A stretch of 64,000 bases of DNA, taken from assembly GCA_017303805.1 (NCBI GenBank), contig JAFLBQ010000003.1, positions 358,821 through 422,820 of the forward strand, given 5' to 3'. The translations under genes were made by a program, and so were the position numbers. Positions within the stretch are counted from its first letter, which is position 1, and the number at the start of each line of letters is the position of its first letter. The notes beneath the pieces were generated by a model that was given only the letters and a program-made list of their open reading frames with translations, did no database searches and was not told where the DNA came from. This document shows, one piece after another, positions 49,856 through 59,099 of this stretch. The stretch comes from Cytophagales bacterium. Lineage in GTDB: Bacteria > Bacteroidota > Bacteroidia > Cytophagales > Cyclobacteriaceae.

Positions 49856-50913
49856 TATTTTTCTCCGCGCAGGGCTTTTCCTTTTGCTATTTCTATACTT
49901 AGTGCCTTTTGGTATTTGGCCGCATTGCGATTGTGCTCATCCAGGGTAGCGGCAAAATTATGGTACCCCGAAAAATCTTCGCGGGCACACATATATATAT
50001 AGTTGTGCACCCGGTAGTTCAACACGGCTTCCAGGCTGGCCAGCGTGGGCATATTGATAGGCCCGGGTGGCAAGCCGGCATACTTATAGGTGTTATAGGG
50101 CGAGTCGATTTCTTTGTGCACATTCAGCACTCGTTTTAATGTAAAATCGCCCGAAGCGAAAACCAGAGTAGGGTCTGCTTGCAATGGAATATTTTTCTTA
50201 AGCCGGTTTATATATAGACCTGCAATTACCGGGGCTTCCTCCGGCTTCACACTTTCGGCCTGCACAATAGAGGCCAGCACCGAAACCTGAAGGGGTGTTA
50301 ATCCCAACTCCTCCGCCTTGGCTTTTCGGTCTTCGTTCCAGAACTTTTTGTATTCGGCATGCAGGCGTTCTATCAACTCATCGGGCAACACGTTATAATA
50401 GACTTCATACGTGTTAGGCAAAAACATACTTAACACATTTTGATCTGTAAAGCCATCGGTATTGGTTGCTACAAATTTGTTGAGGGCTTCGTTAAACTCG
50501 GCCACTGTTACCCCGGTGTTTTTTGTTATGCGCGGAGCCAACTCGCTTTTTAGGCGAATGTTATTGAAGGTAACCTGTACCGTTTCGCGTGCTCCCGCCT
50601 GCAGCACCGCCAACGCCTGTGCGTTAGTCATGTTACGGACAAGCAAGTACCGCCCAGGCAAAATATTTTTGTCGTAGTCCTTCAGCCGTGCTAAAAAACT
50701 AAACGACACCATGTCGTTTACAAAATTACCGCGCCCCAACTCCTGCTGCACATCGGCAAAAGAGTAGCCGTTGCGAATTACCAACATCTTGCTTTCGCGG
50801 TCAACCAGAATGTTAGGTGTAAAATAAATCTGATACCCGTAAAAGATAAACGTAATAAGCAGGGTTGACACCACCAGGAAAAACGCCAGTTTCTTTTTTG
50901 ATACTTCGGCCAT
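49855..50913 (-). CDS. mltG: Endolytic transglycosylase MltG
   Basis: About 352 residues from ATG 50913 (MAEVSKKKLAFFLVV); an earlier start would add residues without family similarity. One N-terminal transmembrane helix (about 9-30), a LysM-like region, then the YceG catalytic domain with the Glu in ASIVQAESVKPEEAPVIAGLYINRL, LQADPTLVFA, DSPYNTYKYAGLPPGPI and GYHNFAATLDEHNRNAAKY. MltG cleaves nascent peptidoglycan strands. A -7-like TAACTTTG (minus strand, 50938-50931) lies 18 bases upstream of the start. Confidence 0.93.
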   Translation of the reverse strand: MAEVSKKKLAFFLVVSTLLITFIFYGYQIYFTPNILVDRESKMLVIRNGYSFADVQQELGRGNFVNDMVSFSFLARLKDYDKNILPGRYLLVRNMTNAQALAVLQAGARETVQVTFNNIRLKSELAPRITKNTGVTVAEFNEALNKFVATNTDGFTDQNVLSMFLPNTYEVYYNVLPDELIERLHAEYKKFWNEDRKAKAEELGLTPLQVSVLASIVQAESVKPEEAPVIAGLYINRLKKNIPLQADPTLVFASGDFTLKRVLNVHKEIDSPYNTYKYAGLPPGPINMPTLASLEAVLNYRVHNYIYMCAREDFSGYHNFAATLDEHNRNAAKYQKALSIEIAKGKALRGEK

Positions 50914-51027
50914 ATTAAAATTTAGAACTTCAAAGTTACTAAAATAGAAACATGGAAGCAGGCAGATGGTTTTATCTAAGCCACCGGCACGCTGCACCGT
51001 ATTAAAATTGGTTTTACCTTGCAGGCC

Positions 51028-51651
51028 ATGGCTGCAGAATTTTTAACCATTCACCCGCAAAACCCCGAGGCCCGAAAAATAAAGCGGGCCGTAGAAATAC
51101 TGGGGGCCGGTGGTATTATTGTGTACCCAACTGATACTATTTACGGCATTGGTTGCGACTTGCTGAACCGCAGGGCGGTAGAACGCCTTTGCCAGATAAC
51201 AGACGTAAAACCTCAAAAGTTAAACTTGTCGTTTATCTGCAACGACCTGAGCCACATTTCGGAATACGTAAAACGTATTGAAACCTGGCAATTCAAAATT
51301 TTAAAAAGCTTACTGCCCGGCCCGTTTACTTTTATTTTTGAAAGCAACAGCCAGGTGCCCAAAATTCTTGGCGTCAACAAAAAAACGGTAGGCATTCGAA
51401 TTCCGCAGCACCCCATACCCCTGGCCATTGTGCAGCATTTAGCCAACCCGCTTATTACCTCATCTATTAAAGACGATGACCTGATAAAAGAGTACACTAC
51501 CGATCCGCAAGAAATCTACGATGATTTTAAACACCGGGTGGATTTAGTAATTGATGGTGGGGCCGGAGGCAATGTGCCATCCACCATAGTGGATTTTAGT
51601 TCGGGCGAACCGGTTATAACCCGGCAAGGGTTGGGGCAGTTTGTCTATTAA
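51028..51651 (+). CDS. Sua5/YciO/YrdC family protein (threonylcarbamoyl-AMP synthase-like)
   Basis: A 207-residue protein from ATG 51028. It has [44 protein letters not shown] and [11 protein letters not shown] of the YrdC fold that binds ATP, bicarbonate and threonine to make the tRNA t6A precursor. The short form without a Sua5 C-terminal domain and details such as KPQKLNLSF instead of KxR-SxN (KRxxxNP-like) point to the YciO branch, whose activity is weaker or unclear. Divergent from mltG. Confidence 0.82.
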   Translation: MAAEFLTIHPQNPEARKIKRAVEILGAGGIIVYPTDTIYGIGCDLLNRRAVERLCQITDVKPQKLNLSFICNDLSHISEYVKRIETWQFKILKSLLPGPFTFIFESNSQVPKILGVNKKTVGIRIPQHPIPLAIVQHLANPLITSSIKDDDLIKEYTTDPQEIYDDFKHRVDLVIDGGAGGNVPSTIVDFSSGEPVITRQGLGQFVY

Positions 51652-51661
51652 TTTTAGATTC

Positions 51662-51714
51662 CGGATTTAAAATTTCGAAATATGCTAAATCCTAAATCTT
51701 AAATTTTAAATCCG
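51662..51714. repeat. AT-rich inverted repeat between Sua5-like and WbqC genes
   Basis: CGGATTTAAAATTT (51662-51675) and AAATTTTAAATCCG (51701-51714) are exact inverses separated by 25 bases of TAAATCC/TAAATCT-like sequence. With its low GC content it is a weak terminator at best; it may be a small intergenic repeat. Confidence 0.5.
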
Positions 51715-51718
51715 AAAC

Positions 51719-52345
51719 TTGAATTTACTTATCGATTTACAGTACCTGCCAAGCCTTGAGTATTTTACGGTGCTTAAAAACTTTAACCACATCGCGTTAG
51801 AGCAACACGAATATTATACAAAGCAAAGCTACCGCAACCGGTGTTTTATTAACACCGCGCAGGGCGTGCAAATGCTGGTTATACCGGTAACCCATAAATC
51901 CGGAAAAACCGTAATGAAAGATGTGCAGTTGGAGGCAACCATCCGCTGGAAAAATAATCATTGGCGCACCCTCGAATCGGCCTATCGCAAAGCGCCATTT
52001 TACGAATACTACGCTGACGAATTAAATCAGATCCTTTTCTCGGATTACAAATTCCTCTTCGATTTAAATCTTACGCTGCTGTCATTCTGTCTTAAAAACC
52101 TTCGGCACCAGCCGCACCTAACGGTAAGCATGTCGTACCAGCAAGCAGTGGCCAGCACCTGTGTTGACATGCGATCGGCCATTCAGGCAAAAATTCCATA
52201 TTCCAGCAGAAATAATTACCGGCCTATACCCTACTACCAGGTCTTTGGCAATCAATTTGTACCTAACCTCAGCCTTGTTGATTTATTATTTTGTGCCGGT
52301 GCGCAGGCAGGTTCCATCCTGGCGGCCTCGCAGTATAAAGAATGA
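51719..52345 (+). CDS. WbqC family protein
   Basis: A 208-residue protein opening at TTG 51719. It has the family features of WbqC-like proteins: the start LLIDLQYLPSLEYFTVL, the basic YRNRCFINTAQGVQMLVIPV and RTLESAYRKAPFYEYYADEL. These proteins lie in O-antigen or other polysaccharide loci in Proteobacteria and in housekeeping positions in Bacteroidota; an acyltransferase or glycine-transferring role has been suggested but is not established. Confidence 0.85.
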   Translation: MNLLIDLQYLPSLEYFTVLKNFNHIALEQHEYYTKQSYRNRCFINTAQGVQMLVIPVTHKSGKTVMKDVQLEATIRWKNNHWRTLESAYRKAPFYEYYADELNQILFSDYKFLFDLNLTLLSFCLKNLRHQPHLTVSMSYQQAVASTCVDMRSAIQAKIPYSSRNNYRPIPYYQVFGNQFVPNLSLVDLLFCAGAQAGSILAASQYKE

Positions 52346-52403
52346 ACAAATCATTTCTGTGTAACGTTGTTCATCGAGACGATCAACCGCAGGAAATTCG
52401 GTA

Positions 52404-52434
52404 TTTGAATAATCACCCTTAAACTTTACATTTA
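52404..52434 (+). promoter_or_regulatory. Promoter of clpC
   Basis: TTTG at 52404-52407, 19 bases, then TACATTTA at 52427-52434: the Bacteroidota consensus with one mismatch in the last base of the -7 box. The clpC start is 14 bases further on (23 if the second Met is used). No CtsR or HrcA operator is seen. Confidence 0.7.
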
Positions 52435-52448
52435 CATAATTCTACACT

Positions 52449-55004
52449 ATGCCAAATATGGAAGCTAAATTTTCTAACCGGGTTAAAGAAGTAATCTCCT
52501 TAAGCCGGGAAGAAGCATTGCGATTAGGACACGACTACATAGGCACCGAGCATCTTCTGCTCGGGATGATTCGGGAAGGCGAAGGTGTAGCGGTAGCCGT
52601 ATTGAAAAAACTAGGCGTACCGTTAGACGAACTGCGTGGCGAAATAGAAAAAATTTCGAAAGGCACTGCCACCCACGAAATAAAAAACCTGGCCAACATT
52701 CCACTTACCCGCGCATCCGAAAAGGTTTTGAAAATTACCTACCTGGAAGCTAAAATTTTTAAAGCGCAACTAATTGGCACCGAGCATTTGTTGCTCTCCA
52801 TTCTGCGCGACCCCGATAACCTGGGCACACAAATCCTGAATAAGTTTGATGTAGCCTACGATGTGGTTAAAGAGATGCTGGAATATCAACACGAGCAACC
52901 CTCGGCCGCCTCGGATACAGACGACCCCGATGACGACTCGTCTAAAATGTTTGGCAGCAGTGCCAACCCGCCCAGCGGCAGCAAAGAGAAAAAAGGAACG
53001 GAAAAATCGCGCACACCGGTGCTGGACAACTTTGGCCGCGACCTTACCAAGCTGGCCGAAGAAAACAAACTCGATCCGATTGTAGGTCGTGAAAAAGAAA
53101 TTGAGCGGGTAGCGCAAATCCTTAGTCGCAGAAAGAAAAATAATCCTATTCTGATTGGTGAGCCGGGCGTGGGTAAAACAGCAATTGCCGAAGGGCTTGC
53201 CTTGCGCATCATTCAAAAGAAAGTATCGCGCGTGTTGTTTGGCAAACGTGTGGTTACGCTGGACCTTGCCTCGCTGGTAGCCGGTACCAAATACCGCGGC
53301 CAGTTTGAAGAGCGCATGAAAGCCGTAATGAATGAACTGGAGAAATCGCAAGATGTAATTCTGTTTATTGATGAGCTGCACACTATTGTAGGTGCCGGTG
53401 GTGCATCGGGTTCGTTGGATGCCTCCAACATGTTTAAACCTGCTTTGGCCCGGGGCGAGATACAATGCATTGGTGCTACCACATTAGATGAATACCGCCA
53501 GTATATTGAAAAAGATGGGGCCCTCGCGCGCAGGTTCCAGATGGTAATGGTTGACTCTACTTCCGTAGATGAAACCATCCAGATTCTGGAAAACATAAAA
53601 GAGAAATACGAAGACCATCACCATGTAAATTATACCCGCGAAGCGCTGGAAGCCTGCGTAAAACTTTCTGATCGCTACATCAGCGACCGCTTTTTACCGG
53701 ACAAAGCCATTGACGTAATGGACGAAGCCGGAGCGCGTGTACACATCAACAACATTCATGTGCCCGAAGAGATTGTAAAATTTGAAGAGGCAATTGAAGA
53801 TGTGAAGAAAGAAAAGAACCGCGTGGTAAAAAGCCAGAAGTATGAAGAGGCTGCCCAACTTCGCGACAAAGAGAAGAAGTTGATAGAACAACTGGATCAG
53901 GCAAAAGCCCGCTGGGAAGAAAAAACCCGTACCGAAAAATATACGGTTACCGAAGATAACGTAGCCGATGTAATTGGTATGATGACGGGCATTCCGGCAA
54001 ACCGCATTGCACAAAAAGAAAGCAACAAGCTTTTGGGCATGGGCGATCAGCTAAACGGAAAAGTGATTGGTCAGGATGAAGCAATCAAAAAATTAACGAA
54101 GGCAATTCAGCGCACCCGCGTGGGCTTGAAGGATCCAAAAAAACCAATCGGGTCGTTTATTTTCCTGGGCCCAACCGGTGTAGGAAAAACTGAATTGGCG
54201 AAAGTGTTGGCCACTTACCTTTTTGATAAAGACGACTCGTTGGTACGCATCGACATGAGCGAGTACATGGAGAAATTCTCTGTGTCGCGCCTGGTGGGGG
54301 CACCCCCCGGCTATGTGGGCTACGAAGAAGGCGGGCAGCTTACGGAGAAGGTAAGACGCAAGCCGTACTCGGTGGTGTTGTTAGATGAAATTGAAAAAGC
54401 TCACCCCGATGTATTTAATATTCTGTTGCAAGTATTGGATGATGGCATTCTTACCGATGGGCTGGGCCGCAGGGTGGATTTCCGCAACACCATTATTATT
54501 ATGACTTCCAACATTGGTGTGCGCGACCTGAAAGATTTTGGAGCCGGTATTGGTTTTGCCACTGCCGCTAAACGCGAGAACGAAGAAGAGCACATGAAGA
54601 GCACCATACAGAGTGCGCTGAAGCGGGCCTTTAGTCCGGAGTTTTTAAACCGCTTGGATGATGTGATTGTGTTTAACTCGCTGCAACGCGAGCACATTCA
54701 CAAGATTATTGACATTACATTGGGCAAATTGTTTGCGCGCATCATTACACTTGGCTATCATGTTGAGCTTACTGAAAAGGCAAAAGACTTTTTAGCTGAG
54801 AAAGGGTACGATCCGCAGTTTGGTGCCCGGCCGCTTAACCGCGCGATTCAGAAATACCTGGAAGACCCGGTAGCCGAAGAAATTCTGAAAGGCGAAGTAC
54901 CCGAAGGGGGTACCATTATTGCCGACTACGAGGGCACAGGTGAAACGCTTACTATCAAAGCGAAAAAACCAAAAGCACCTTCCAAAGAGAAGAAGAGCGA
55001 ATAA
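52449..55004 (+). CDS. clpC: ATP-dependent Clp protease ATP-binding subunit ClpC
   Basis: An 851-residue AAA+ unfoldase; the second Met (52458, [12 protein letters not shown]) may be the true start. Order: ClpN repeats (1-145; [25 protein letters not shown]), first AAA+ (Walker [17 protein letters not shown], about 239-254), the UVR-containing middle domain ([17 protein letters not shown], about 465), second AAA+ ([16 protein letters not shown], about 573) and the C-terminal D2-small domain ([22 protein letters not shown]). It feeds unfolded substrates to ClpP; clpP is not in the window but the adaptor clpS is. A strong terminator follows. Confidence 0.97.
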   Translation: MPNMEAKFSNRVKEVISLSREEALRLGHDYIGTEHLLLGMIREGEGVAVAVLKKLGVPLDELRGEIEKISKGTATHEIKNLANIPLTRASEKVLKITYLEAKIFKAQLIGTEHLLLSILRDPDNLGTQILNKFDVAYDVVKEMLEYQHEQPSAASDTDDPDDDSSKMFGSSANPPSGSKEKKGTEKSRTPVLDNFGRDLTKLAEENKLDPIVGREKEIERVAQILSRRKKNNPILIGEPGVGKTAIAEGLALRIIQKKVSRVLFGKRVVTLDLASLVAGTKYRGQFEERMKAVMNELEKSQDVILFIDELHTIVGAGGASGSLDASNMFKPALARGEIQCIGATTLDEYRQYIEKDGALARRFQMVMVDSTSVDETIQILENIKEKYEDHHHVNYTREALEACVKLSDRYISDRFLPDKAIDVMDEAGARVHINNIHVPEEIVKFEEAIEDVKKEKNRVVKSQKYEEAAQLRDKEKKLIEQLDQAKARWEEKTRTEKYTVTEDNVADVIGMMTGIPANRIAQKESNKLLGMGDQLNGKVIGQDEAIKKLTKAIQRTRVGLKDPKKPIGSFIFLGPTGVGKTELAKVLATYLFDKDDSLVRIDMSEYMEKFSVSRLVGAPPGYVGYEEGGQLTEKVRRKPYSVVLLDEIEKAHPDVFNILLQVLDDGILTDGLGRRVDFRNTIIIMTSNIGVRDLKDFGAGIGFATAAKRENEEEHMKSTIQSALKRAFSPEFLNRLDDVIVFNSLQREHIHKIIDITLGKLFARIITLGYHVELTEKAKDFLAEKGYDPQFGARPLNRAIQKYLEDPVAEEILKGEVPEGGTIIADYEGTGETLTIKAKKPKAPSKEKKSE

Positions 55005-55007
55005 GGG

Positions 55008-55033
55008 AAAGGCGGGGCAACCCGCCTTTTTTT
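55008..55033 (+). terminator. Terminator of clpC
   Basis: Stem AAAGGCGGG / CCCGCCTTT around the stable loop GCAA, then seven T. A near-identical copy lies at 55362-55387. Confidence 0.9.
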
Positions 55034-55072
55034 CTCCTGAAAAAGAGAACAGTTTTTCTCAAAATTAGGTTT

Positions 55073-55441
55073 ATGGATGCATTCACATTAAGGATACCGG
55101 AAGAGAATAGTTTAACTGATGATGAATTGTTCCGGATTTGTGCGGTTAATGAAGAATTAAGAATAGAACGCGAGAAGTGGACTGCTAATGACTGTTCATT
55201 GGCCTGGTTAATTGATCCTCAGGAAAAGAAAGCCTACATCTATAAACCCAACACGCAGGCTACGGAAGTTGGGTTCGATACTAAGCTTGCGGGAGAAAAT
55301 ATTTTGCCTGGATTTGCTGGATTTAAAAAGACTTGGAATAAAGATTTTAAGTTAATACGGGGAAGGCGGGGCATCCCGCCTTTTTTTATTCCACCTGATT
55401 ATATGCACAAAAAATATATCCTTGAATTCAGATTGGATTAA
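55073..55441 (+). pseudogene. Internally deleted Uma2-family remnant
   Basis: The frame encodes 122 residues. Residues 1-36 (TLRIPEENSLTDDELFRIC, then VNEELRIERE) match the N-terminus of the intact Uma2 gene at 22599-23180, and residues 37-83 (CSLAWLIDPQEKKAYIYKP, AGENILPGF) match its C-terminus. About 110 central residues, including the whole catalytic core, are missing without a frame break. The frame then reads through a terminator copy (RGRRGIPPF) into unrelated sequence. It cannot be an active nuclease. Confidence 0.8.
55362..55387 (+). terminator. Second copy of the clpC-type terminator
   Basis: GGCGGG-GCAT-CCCGCC followed by seven T, with the flank GGGGAAGGC like that of the clpC terminator (GGGAAAGGC). 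The stem is identical and the loop differs by one base. It lies 354 bases downstream of the first copy, inside the open frame of the Uma2 remnant, which suggests local duplication. Confidence 0.8.
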
Positions 55442-55483
55442 GGGTTTTTTAGGACTCCTTTTGGCAAAATGCTATATTGGAAG

Positions 55484-55515
55484 TATATGCAATTGCATAT
55501 AGCGAAGTGTTGGGC
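55484..55515 (+). repeat. Half attC-like site at the left end of the cassette block
   Basis: The right-hand part of an attC-like end: GCATATAGCGAAGTGTTGGGC, followed by GTCATT, matches the ends at 57779-57806 (GCATAAAC, AACGTTGGCGGTCATT). It contains the integron core-site pattern GTTGGGC (55509-55515, fits GTTRRRY). The left half of the palindrome is missing. It overlaps an 18-base palindrome TATATGCAATTGCATATA at 55484-55501. Confidence 0.5.
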
Positions 55516-55546
55516 GTCATTTTTTTTGGACAGATTATCGTAAACT

Positions 55547-57613
55547 ATGAAAGCGAACGAAACAAGAGTTGAGGACTTCTTATCATCAAACAAGACACAG
55601 TTTGTAATACCTGTTTATCAAAGAAATTACGACTGGTCGACAATTGAGTGCCGACAACTTCTTGACGACATACTTGAAGTCGGAACAAACAAAAAGATGA
55701 ACGCCCATTTTATTGGGAGCATTGTTTACGTTCATGATGACGTTTATACTGCTTCGAGAATAAAGGAACTGACAGTGATTGACGGACAGCAACGACTTAC
55801 AACTTTAACTTTAATTTATTTGGTTCTATACAGACTAGCAAAAGAATTAAAGAACGAAGGACTTGTCAACGAAATCAATGAGACATACTTGATTAATAAA
55901 TTCGCTCCAGAAGAAGAAAAACTTAAACTCAGACCAACCGACAATAACGACAAAGCGCTAAAGTATCTTTTAAGGAGTGACGAAAACGAAGAGTTTAACG
56001 ACTTCTCGAAGCTAATTGACAATTTTAATTATTTCAAAGGCCGAATAACTGAAGAAACTTACCAAGTCGTACTAGCAGGACTTTCAAAATTAATGTTTGT
56101 CGAAGTGTCACTTGACCGTGAAAAAGATGACCCACAAAGAATCTTTGAAAGTTTAAATTCAACAGGCTTAGAATTATCCCAGTCCGACTTAATTAGAAAC
56201 TACATTCTAATGGGTCTGAACAGACGAGACCAAAACAAAATCTACCAGAACTATTGGGAAGTAATTGAGAAATTGGCAAAAGACGAAACACATAACGTCA
56301 GTCTGGTTTCTGACTTCATTCGCGACTATTTAACTCTTGAAAATAAAACCATAGCCAACAAAGGCAAAGTGTATTGGGAGTTTAAGTCGAAATATCCAAG
56401 TACAACTCTCGAAAATCTTGAGACCGTTTTAACCGACATCAAATCCTTAGTTCGCCATTACAATAAGTTAGTAAATCCTAAGAATGAATCTGACCGAGAT
56501 ATTAGAGTTCATCTTGAATACTTGAATCGTTTAGAAACTAATGTTGCTTATCCATTTCTCATAAAAGTCTATGACGACTTTGCTAATTCTGTAATTGATA
56601 AACCAACCTTTCTGGCAATACTTGACTTAATTCAGTCATTCATTTGGCGCAGGTTTATTATTGGTTTGCCCACAAACGCGTTGAATAAGATTTTTATGAG
56701 CCTTTATGAAAAGGTGGATAAGGTTGACTATTTAATTTCAGTTCAAAGGTCATTTTTGCAACGGACAGGCGTACAACGCTTTCCAAGGAATAGCGAAGTA
56801 ATTGACGCTTTGAAAGTTAAAGACGTTTACAATATAAAATCTAAGAACAGAATTTACTTACTCGAACGTCTTGAGAATTTTGATAACAATGAACCTGTAT
56901 TGATTGAAGGAAATGAGGATATAACAATTGAACATATTTTTCCACAAAATCCAGATTCACAGTGGAAATCAAATTTAAGTACTGACGAATTTAACTTCAT
57001 CAAAGAAAACTACTTAAACACAATTGGTAATCTGACTCTTTCAGGAAACAACGGAAAGCTGAGTAACAAATCATTTACAGAGAAAAGAGATTTACCGAGT
57101 GCTGGCTATAAAGACAGCAGACTATGGCTAAACAAATATTTATCAATTCTCGACAAGTGGGACAAAACCGAGATTGAAAGACGATTTGACTTAATCTCTG
57201 AAAGGTTTCTAAAAATTTGGGGAATCCCTGACATCAGTATAAACGAGGGCTCTGACAACGATGAGGTCAACATATTTGATGCAGAGCTTCCGACAAATTA
57301 CCGAAAATTGGAGTACGCAGTTTTCTTTGACCAAAGAATGGAAGTAACTGACGTTACAAAATTATATGTTGAGGTTTTCAAAAGACTTTTTGAGCTTCAA
57401 CCACAGACATTTTTCACAACGGACTTAGGTGAAAAAATTGGGGTGACAAAAAAGACCGACACCGAGACAAAACAATCTTTAGTGCCATTGAACGACACTT
57501 ATTTCATGGAGAAAAATATTGGAAGCAATATCATCAAGTTTGACAGAATCAAATATGCACTGAGACTATTTGACTTTGAGGACGAGTTGATTATCAAGTA
57601 TGCCGAGAAGTGA
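55547..57613 (+). CDS. GmrSD-type restriction enzyme (DUF262 and DUF1524 domains)
   Basis: A 688-residue protein. The N-terminal DUF262 domain (GmrS-like, ParB/sulfiredoxin fold) starts with FVIPVYQRNYDWS and has the nucleotide-binding IDGQQRLTTLTLI (Asp79-Arg83). The DUF1524 domain carries a His-Asn-His-type site in ITIEHIFPQNPDSQW (about 460-475), then NTIGNLTLSGNNGKLSN. A 130-residue C-terminal region (YRKLEYAVFFDQR onward) is less familiar. GmrSD enzymes are type IV systems that cut modified, mainly glucosylated, phage DNA. It is AT-rich, unlike its neighbours, and sits in a cassette. Confidence 0.88.
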   Translation: MKANETRVEDFLSSNKTQFVIPVYQRNYDWSTIECRQLLDDILEVGTNKKMNAHFIGSIVYVHDDVYTASRIKELTVIDGQQRLTTLTLIYLVLYRLAKELKNEGLVNEINETYLINKFAPEEEKLKLRPTDNNDKALKYLLRSDENEEFNDFSKLIDNFNYFKGRITEETYQVVLAGLSKLMFVEVSLDREKDDPQRIFESLNSTGLELSQSDLIRNYILMGLNRRDQNKIYQNYWEVIEKLAKDETHNVSLVSDFIRDYLTLENKTIANKGKVYWEFKSKYPSTTLENLETVLTDIKSLVRHYNKLVNPKNESDRDIRVHLEYLNRLETNVAYPFLIKVYDDFANSVIDKPTFLAILDLIQSFIWRRFIIGLPTNALNKIFMSLYEKVDKVDYLISVQRSFLQRTGVQRFPRNSEVIDALKVKDVYNIKSKNRIYLLERLENFDNNEPVLIEGNEDITIEHIFPQNPDSQWKSNLSTDEFNFIKENYLNTIGNLTLSGNNGKLSNKSFTEKRDLPSAGYKDSRLWLNKYLSILDKWDKTEIERRFDLISERFLKIWGIPDISINEGSDNDEVNIFDAELPTNYRKLEYAVFFDQRMEVTDVTKLYVEVFKRLFELQPQTFFTTDLGEKIGVTKKTDTETKQSLVPLNDTYFMEKNIGSNIIKFDRIKYALRLFDFEDELIIKYAEK

Positions 57614-57628
57614 GCATAAAAAAACGAA

Positions 57629-57800
57629 CGCCCAACAAAATGTTTATGCAATGCGGGGGTTTGGTGTTAAATTAAAGTTTATGTTTCAAAATGTAGTTCG
57701 GTCACGGGGGACAGTTCGGAGCAGGTCGGGCAAAACATTTCGCTGCGCTCCATTTTTTTGCCCTCCTATTCCCCGCACTGCATAAACACCAACGTTGGCG
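57629..57800 (+). repeat. attC-like recombination site 1 (172 bases)
   Basis: Left end CGCCCAAC (57629-57636, fits RYYYAAC) and right end GTTGGCG (57794-57800) pair with one bulge. Inside, GTTTATGCA (57642-57650) with a GCGGGG tail pairs with TGCATAAAC (57779-57787) preceded by CCCCGC. A variable central part contains GGAGCAGGTCGG and CGCTGCGCTCC. The extrahelical-bulge palindrome and the core ends resemble integron attC sites, though GTTGGCG departs from GTTRRRY. Confidence 0.6.
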
Positions 57801-57827
57801 GTCATTATTCAAAAAAGATTCTCGTAA

Positions 57828-58922
57828 ATGACAAAAGGACTTTTAGGTTTCATTCTTTCGACATTAATTTTCCAAAGCTACGGACAGTTTTCACCGACAA
57901 TTGATTACATATCAAGTAATAAAAACAAATGGACAATTGAGGTTCCTGAAGTCCAAGAGCTTATTCATATCATAATTGCAATCACTCCGACAGGAGAAAA
58001 TGATTTGAATATGGTTCAGCACGATACTAAGTATTACAAAAATGTTATGAACTACTTCCAAAAGTATGAAGGACATGAAATTGTAAGAAAAGTAAATAAT
58101 TTACTTAAAAAGGGACGATATGCCCACGTAAAAATGGACGCATGCGGATTCTTTATCAATGAGCAGGGAAGAATCGTAAAAGACAAAACCTATAAACAAT
58201 TAAATTGGAGTAATATAAATTACGTTGAGTCACTTACCTCAGATTTAGAGGACTTTTCAGTCAAAACAAAGTTCCGTGAATTCTACAAAAGCAATTTGAC
58301 GTTCTACAATGAATTGATAGAATTAATGAAAATTCAAATGCCAATTGACAAGCAATGGAAATGGCTTGAAGAAATGTTTCCAAATAAATATGATAATTAC
58401 AGAATTACATTTTCACCTTTGGTAAATGGTTCACATTCGACAAATCGATTTGAAGCTGACAATTTTAAACAAACAGTAATGTTTATCTGCGGTCCAATAA
58501 CAAATCCCAACTGGACAGATAAAATAAAAGAAGGATTAATGACAAGAGTTGTATTCACTGAGATAGACCACAACTATGTAAACCCTGTCAGTGACAAGTT
58601 TAAAAATGAAATTTCAAAAATCTTTAGCAGTCGGACAAAATGGACTTCTGGGAAAGATTCGAAAGGCTACGGGAGTCCCATTTCTGTATTCAATGAGTAC
58701 ATGACATGGTCAGTATTTAATCTCTACGCTTTGGACACATTTGACGAGAGTGATTTTAAGACAATCAACGAAAGAGTAGAAGTTCAAATGTCTGACTGGA
58801 GAGGTTTCTCAAAGTTCAAGGAGTTCAATCAAAAGTTGGTTGAATTATACAAGAATAAGAACTCTGGACAAAGTATTGTTGATTTATACCCGTTGATTAT
58901 AGATTGGTGTAGACATGAATAA
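57828..58922 (+). CDS. DUF4932-like exported protein (putative metallopeptidase fold)
   Basis: A 364-residue protein with a signal peptide (MTKGLLGFILSTLIFQSYGQ). The segment VVFTEIDHNYVNPVSDKF (about 243-260) resembles the DUF4932 family, in which this acidic/His region has been compared with metallopeptidases, and YGSPISVFNEYMTWSVFNLY follows. AT-rich and strongly asparagine/lysine-biased in codon use relative to the chromosome. It is the second cassette gene, directly flanked by attC-like sites on both sides. Confidence 0.65.
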   Translation: MTKGLLGFILSTLIFQSYGQFSPTIDYISSNKNKWTIEVPEVQELIHIIIAITPTGENDLNMVQHDTKYYKNVMNYFQKYEGHEIVRKVNNLLKKGRYAHVKMDACGFFINEQGRIVKDKTYKQLNWSNINYVESLTSDLEDFSVKTKFREFYKSNLTFYNELIELMKIQMPIDKQWKWLEEMFPNKYDNYRITFSPLVNGSHSTNRFEADNFKQTVMFICGPITNPNWTDKIKEGLMTRVVFTEIDHNYVNPVSDKFKNEISKIFSSRTKWTSGKDSKGYGSPISVFNEYMTWSVFNLYALDTFDESDFKTINERVEVQMSDWRGFSKFKEFNQKLVELYKNKNSGQSIVDLYPLIIDWCRHE

Positions 58923-59099
58923 CGCCCACCAACACCGTGTTTATTTAATTGCGGGGTGCAGTGTGGTGTTATAGTTTTTGTTTCTTAATTTCGCTCGGTG
59001 TCGGGGGACAATGACGGAGCAGGTCGGTTTTAACATTCCGCTACGCTCCATTTTTTAAACCTCCTATACCCGCAACTAAATAAACACCAACGTTGGTGG
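58923..59099 (+). repeat. attC-like recombination site 2 (177 bases)
   Basis: Begins at the base after the DUF4932 stop with CGCCCACCAAC and ends GTTGGTGG (59092-59099). Left GTGTTTATTTAATTGCGGG (from 58937) pairs with right CCCGCAACTAAATAAACACC, mismatching at one base. The central part repeats blocks of site 1 (GGGGGACA, GGAGCAGGTCGG, CGCTACGCTCC, CCTCCTAT). Confidence 0.6.

Larger units (their letters stand above)
55484..59099 (+). mobile_element. Two-gene cassette array with attC-like sites, no integrase seen
   Basis: Two AT-rich genes in the same orientation each begin 35-38 bases after a GTTGG core end and are each followed, within 16 bases of the stop, by a ~175-base imperfect palindrome. 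This is the layout of integron gene cassettes (a CALIN-like cluster). Base composition is clearly lower in GC than the surrounding genes. No tyrosine recombinase of the IntI type is present in the window. Confidence 0.55.

Noticed and set aside
57600-57785. A 61-residue open frame after the GmrSD gene
   Set aside because: It lies inside the palindromic attC-like element and is explained by it.
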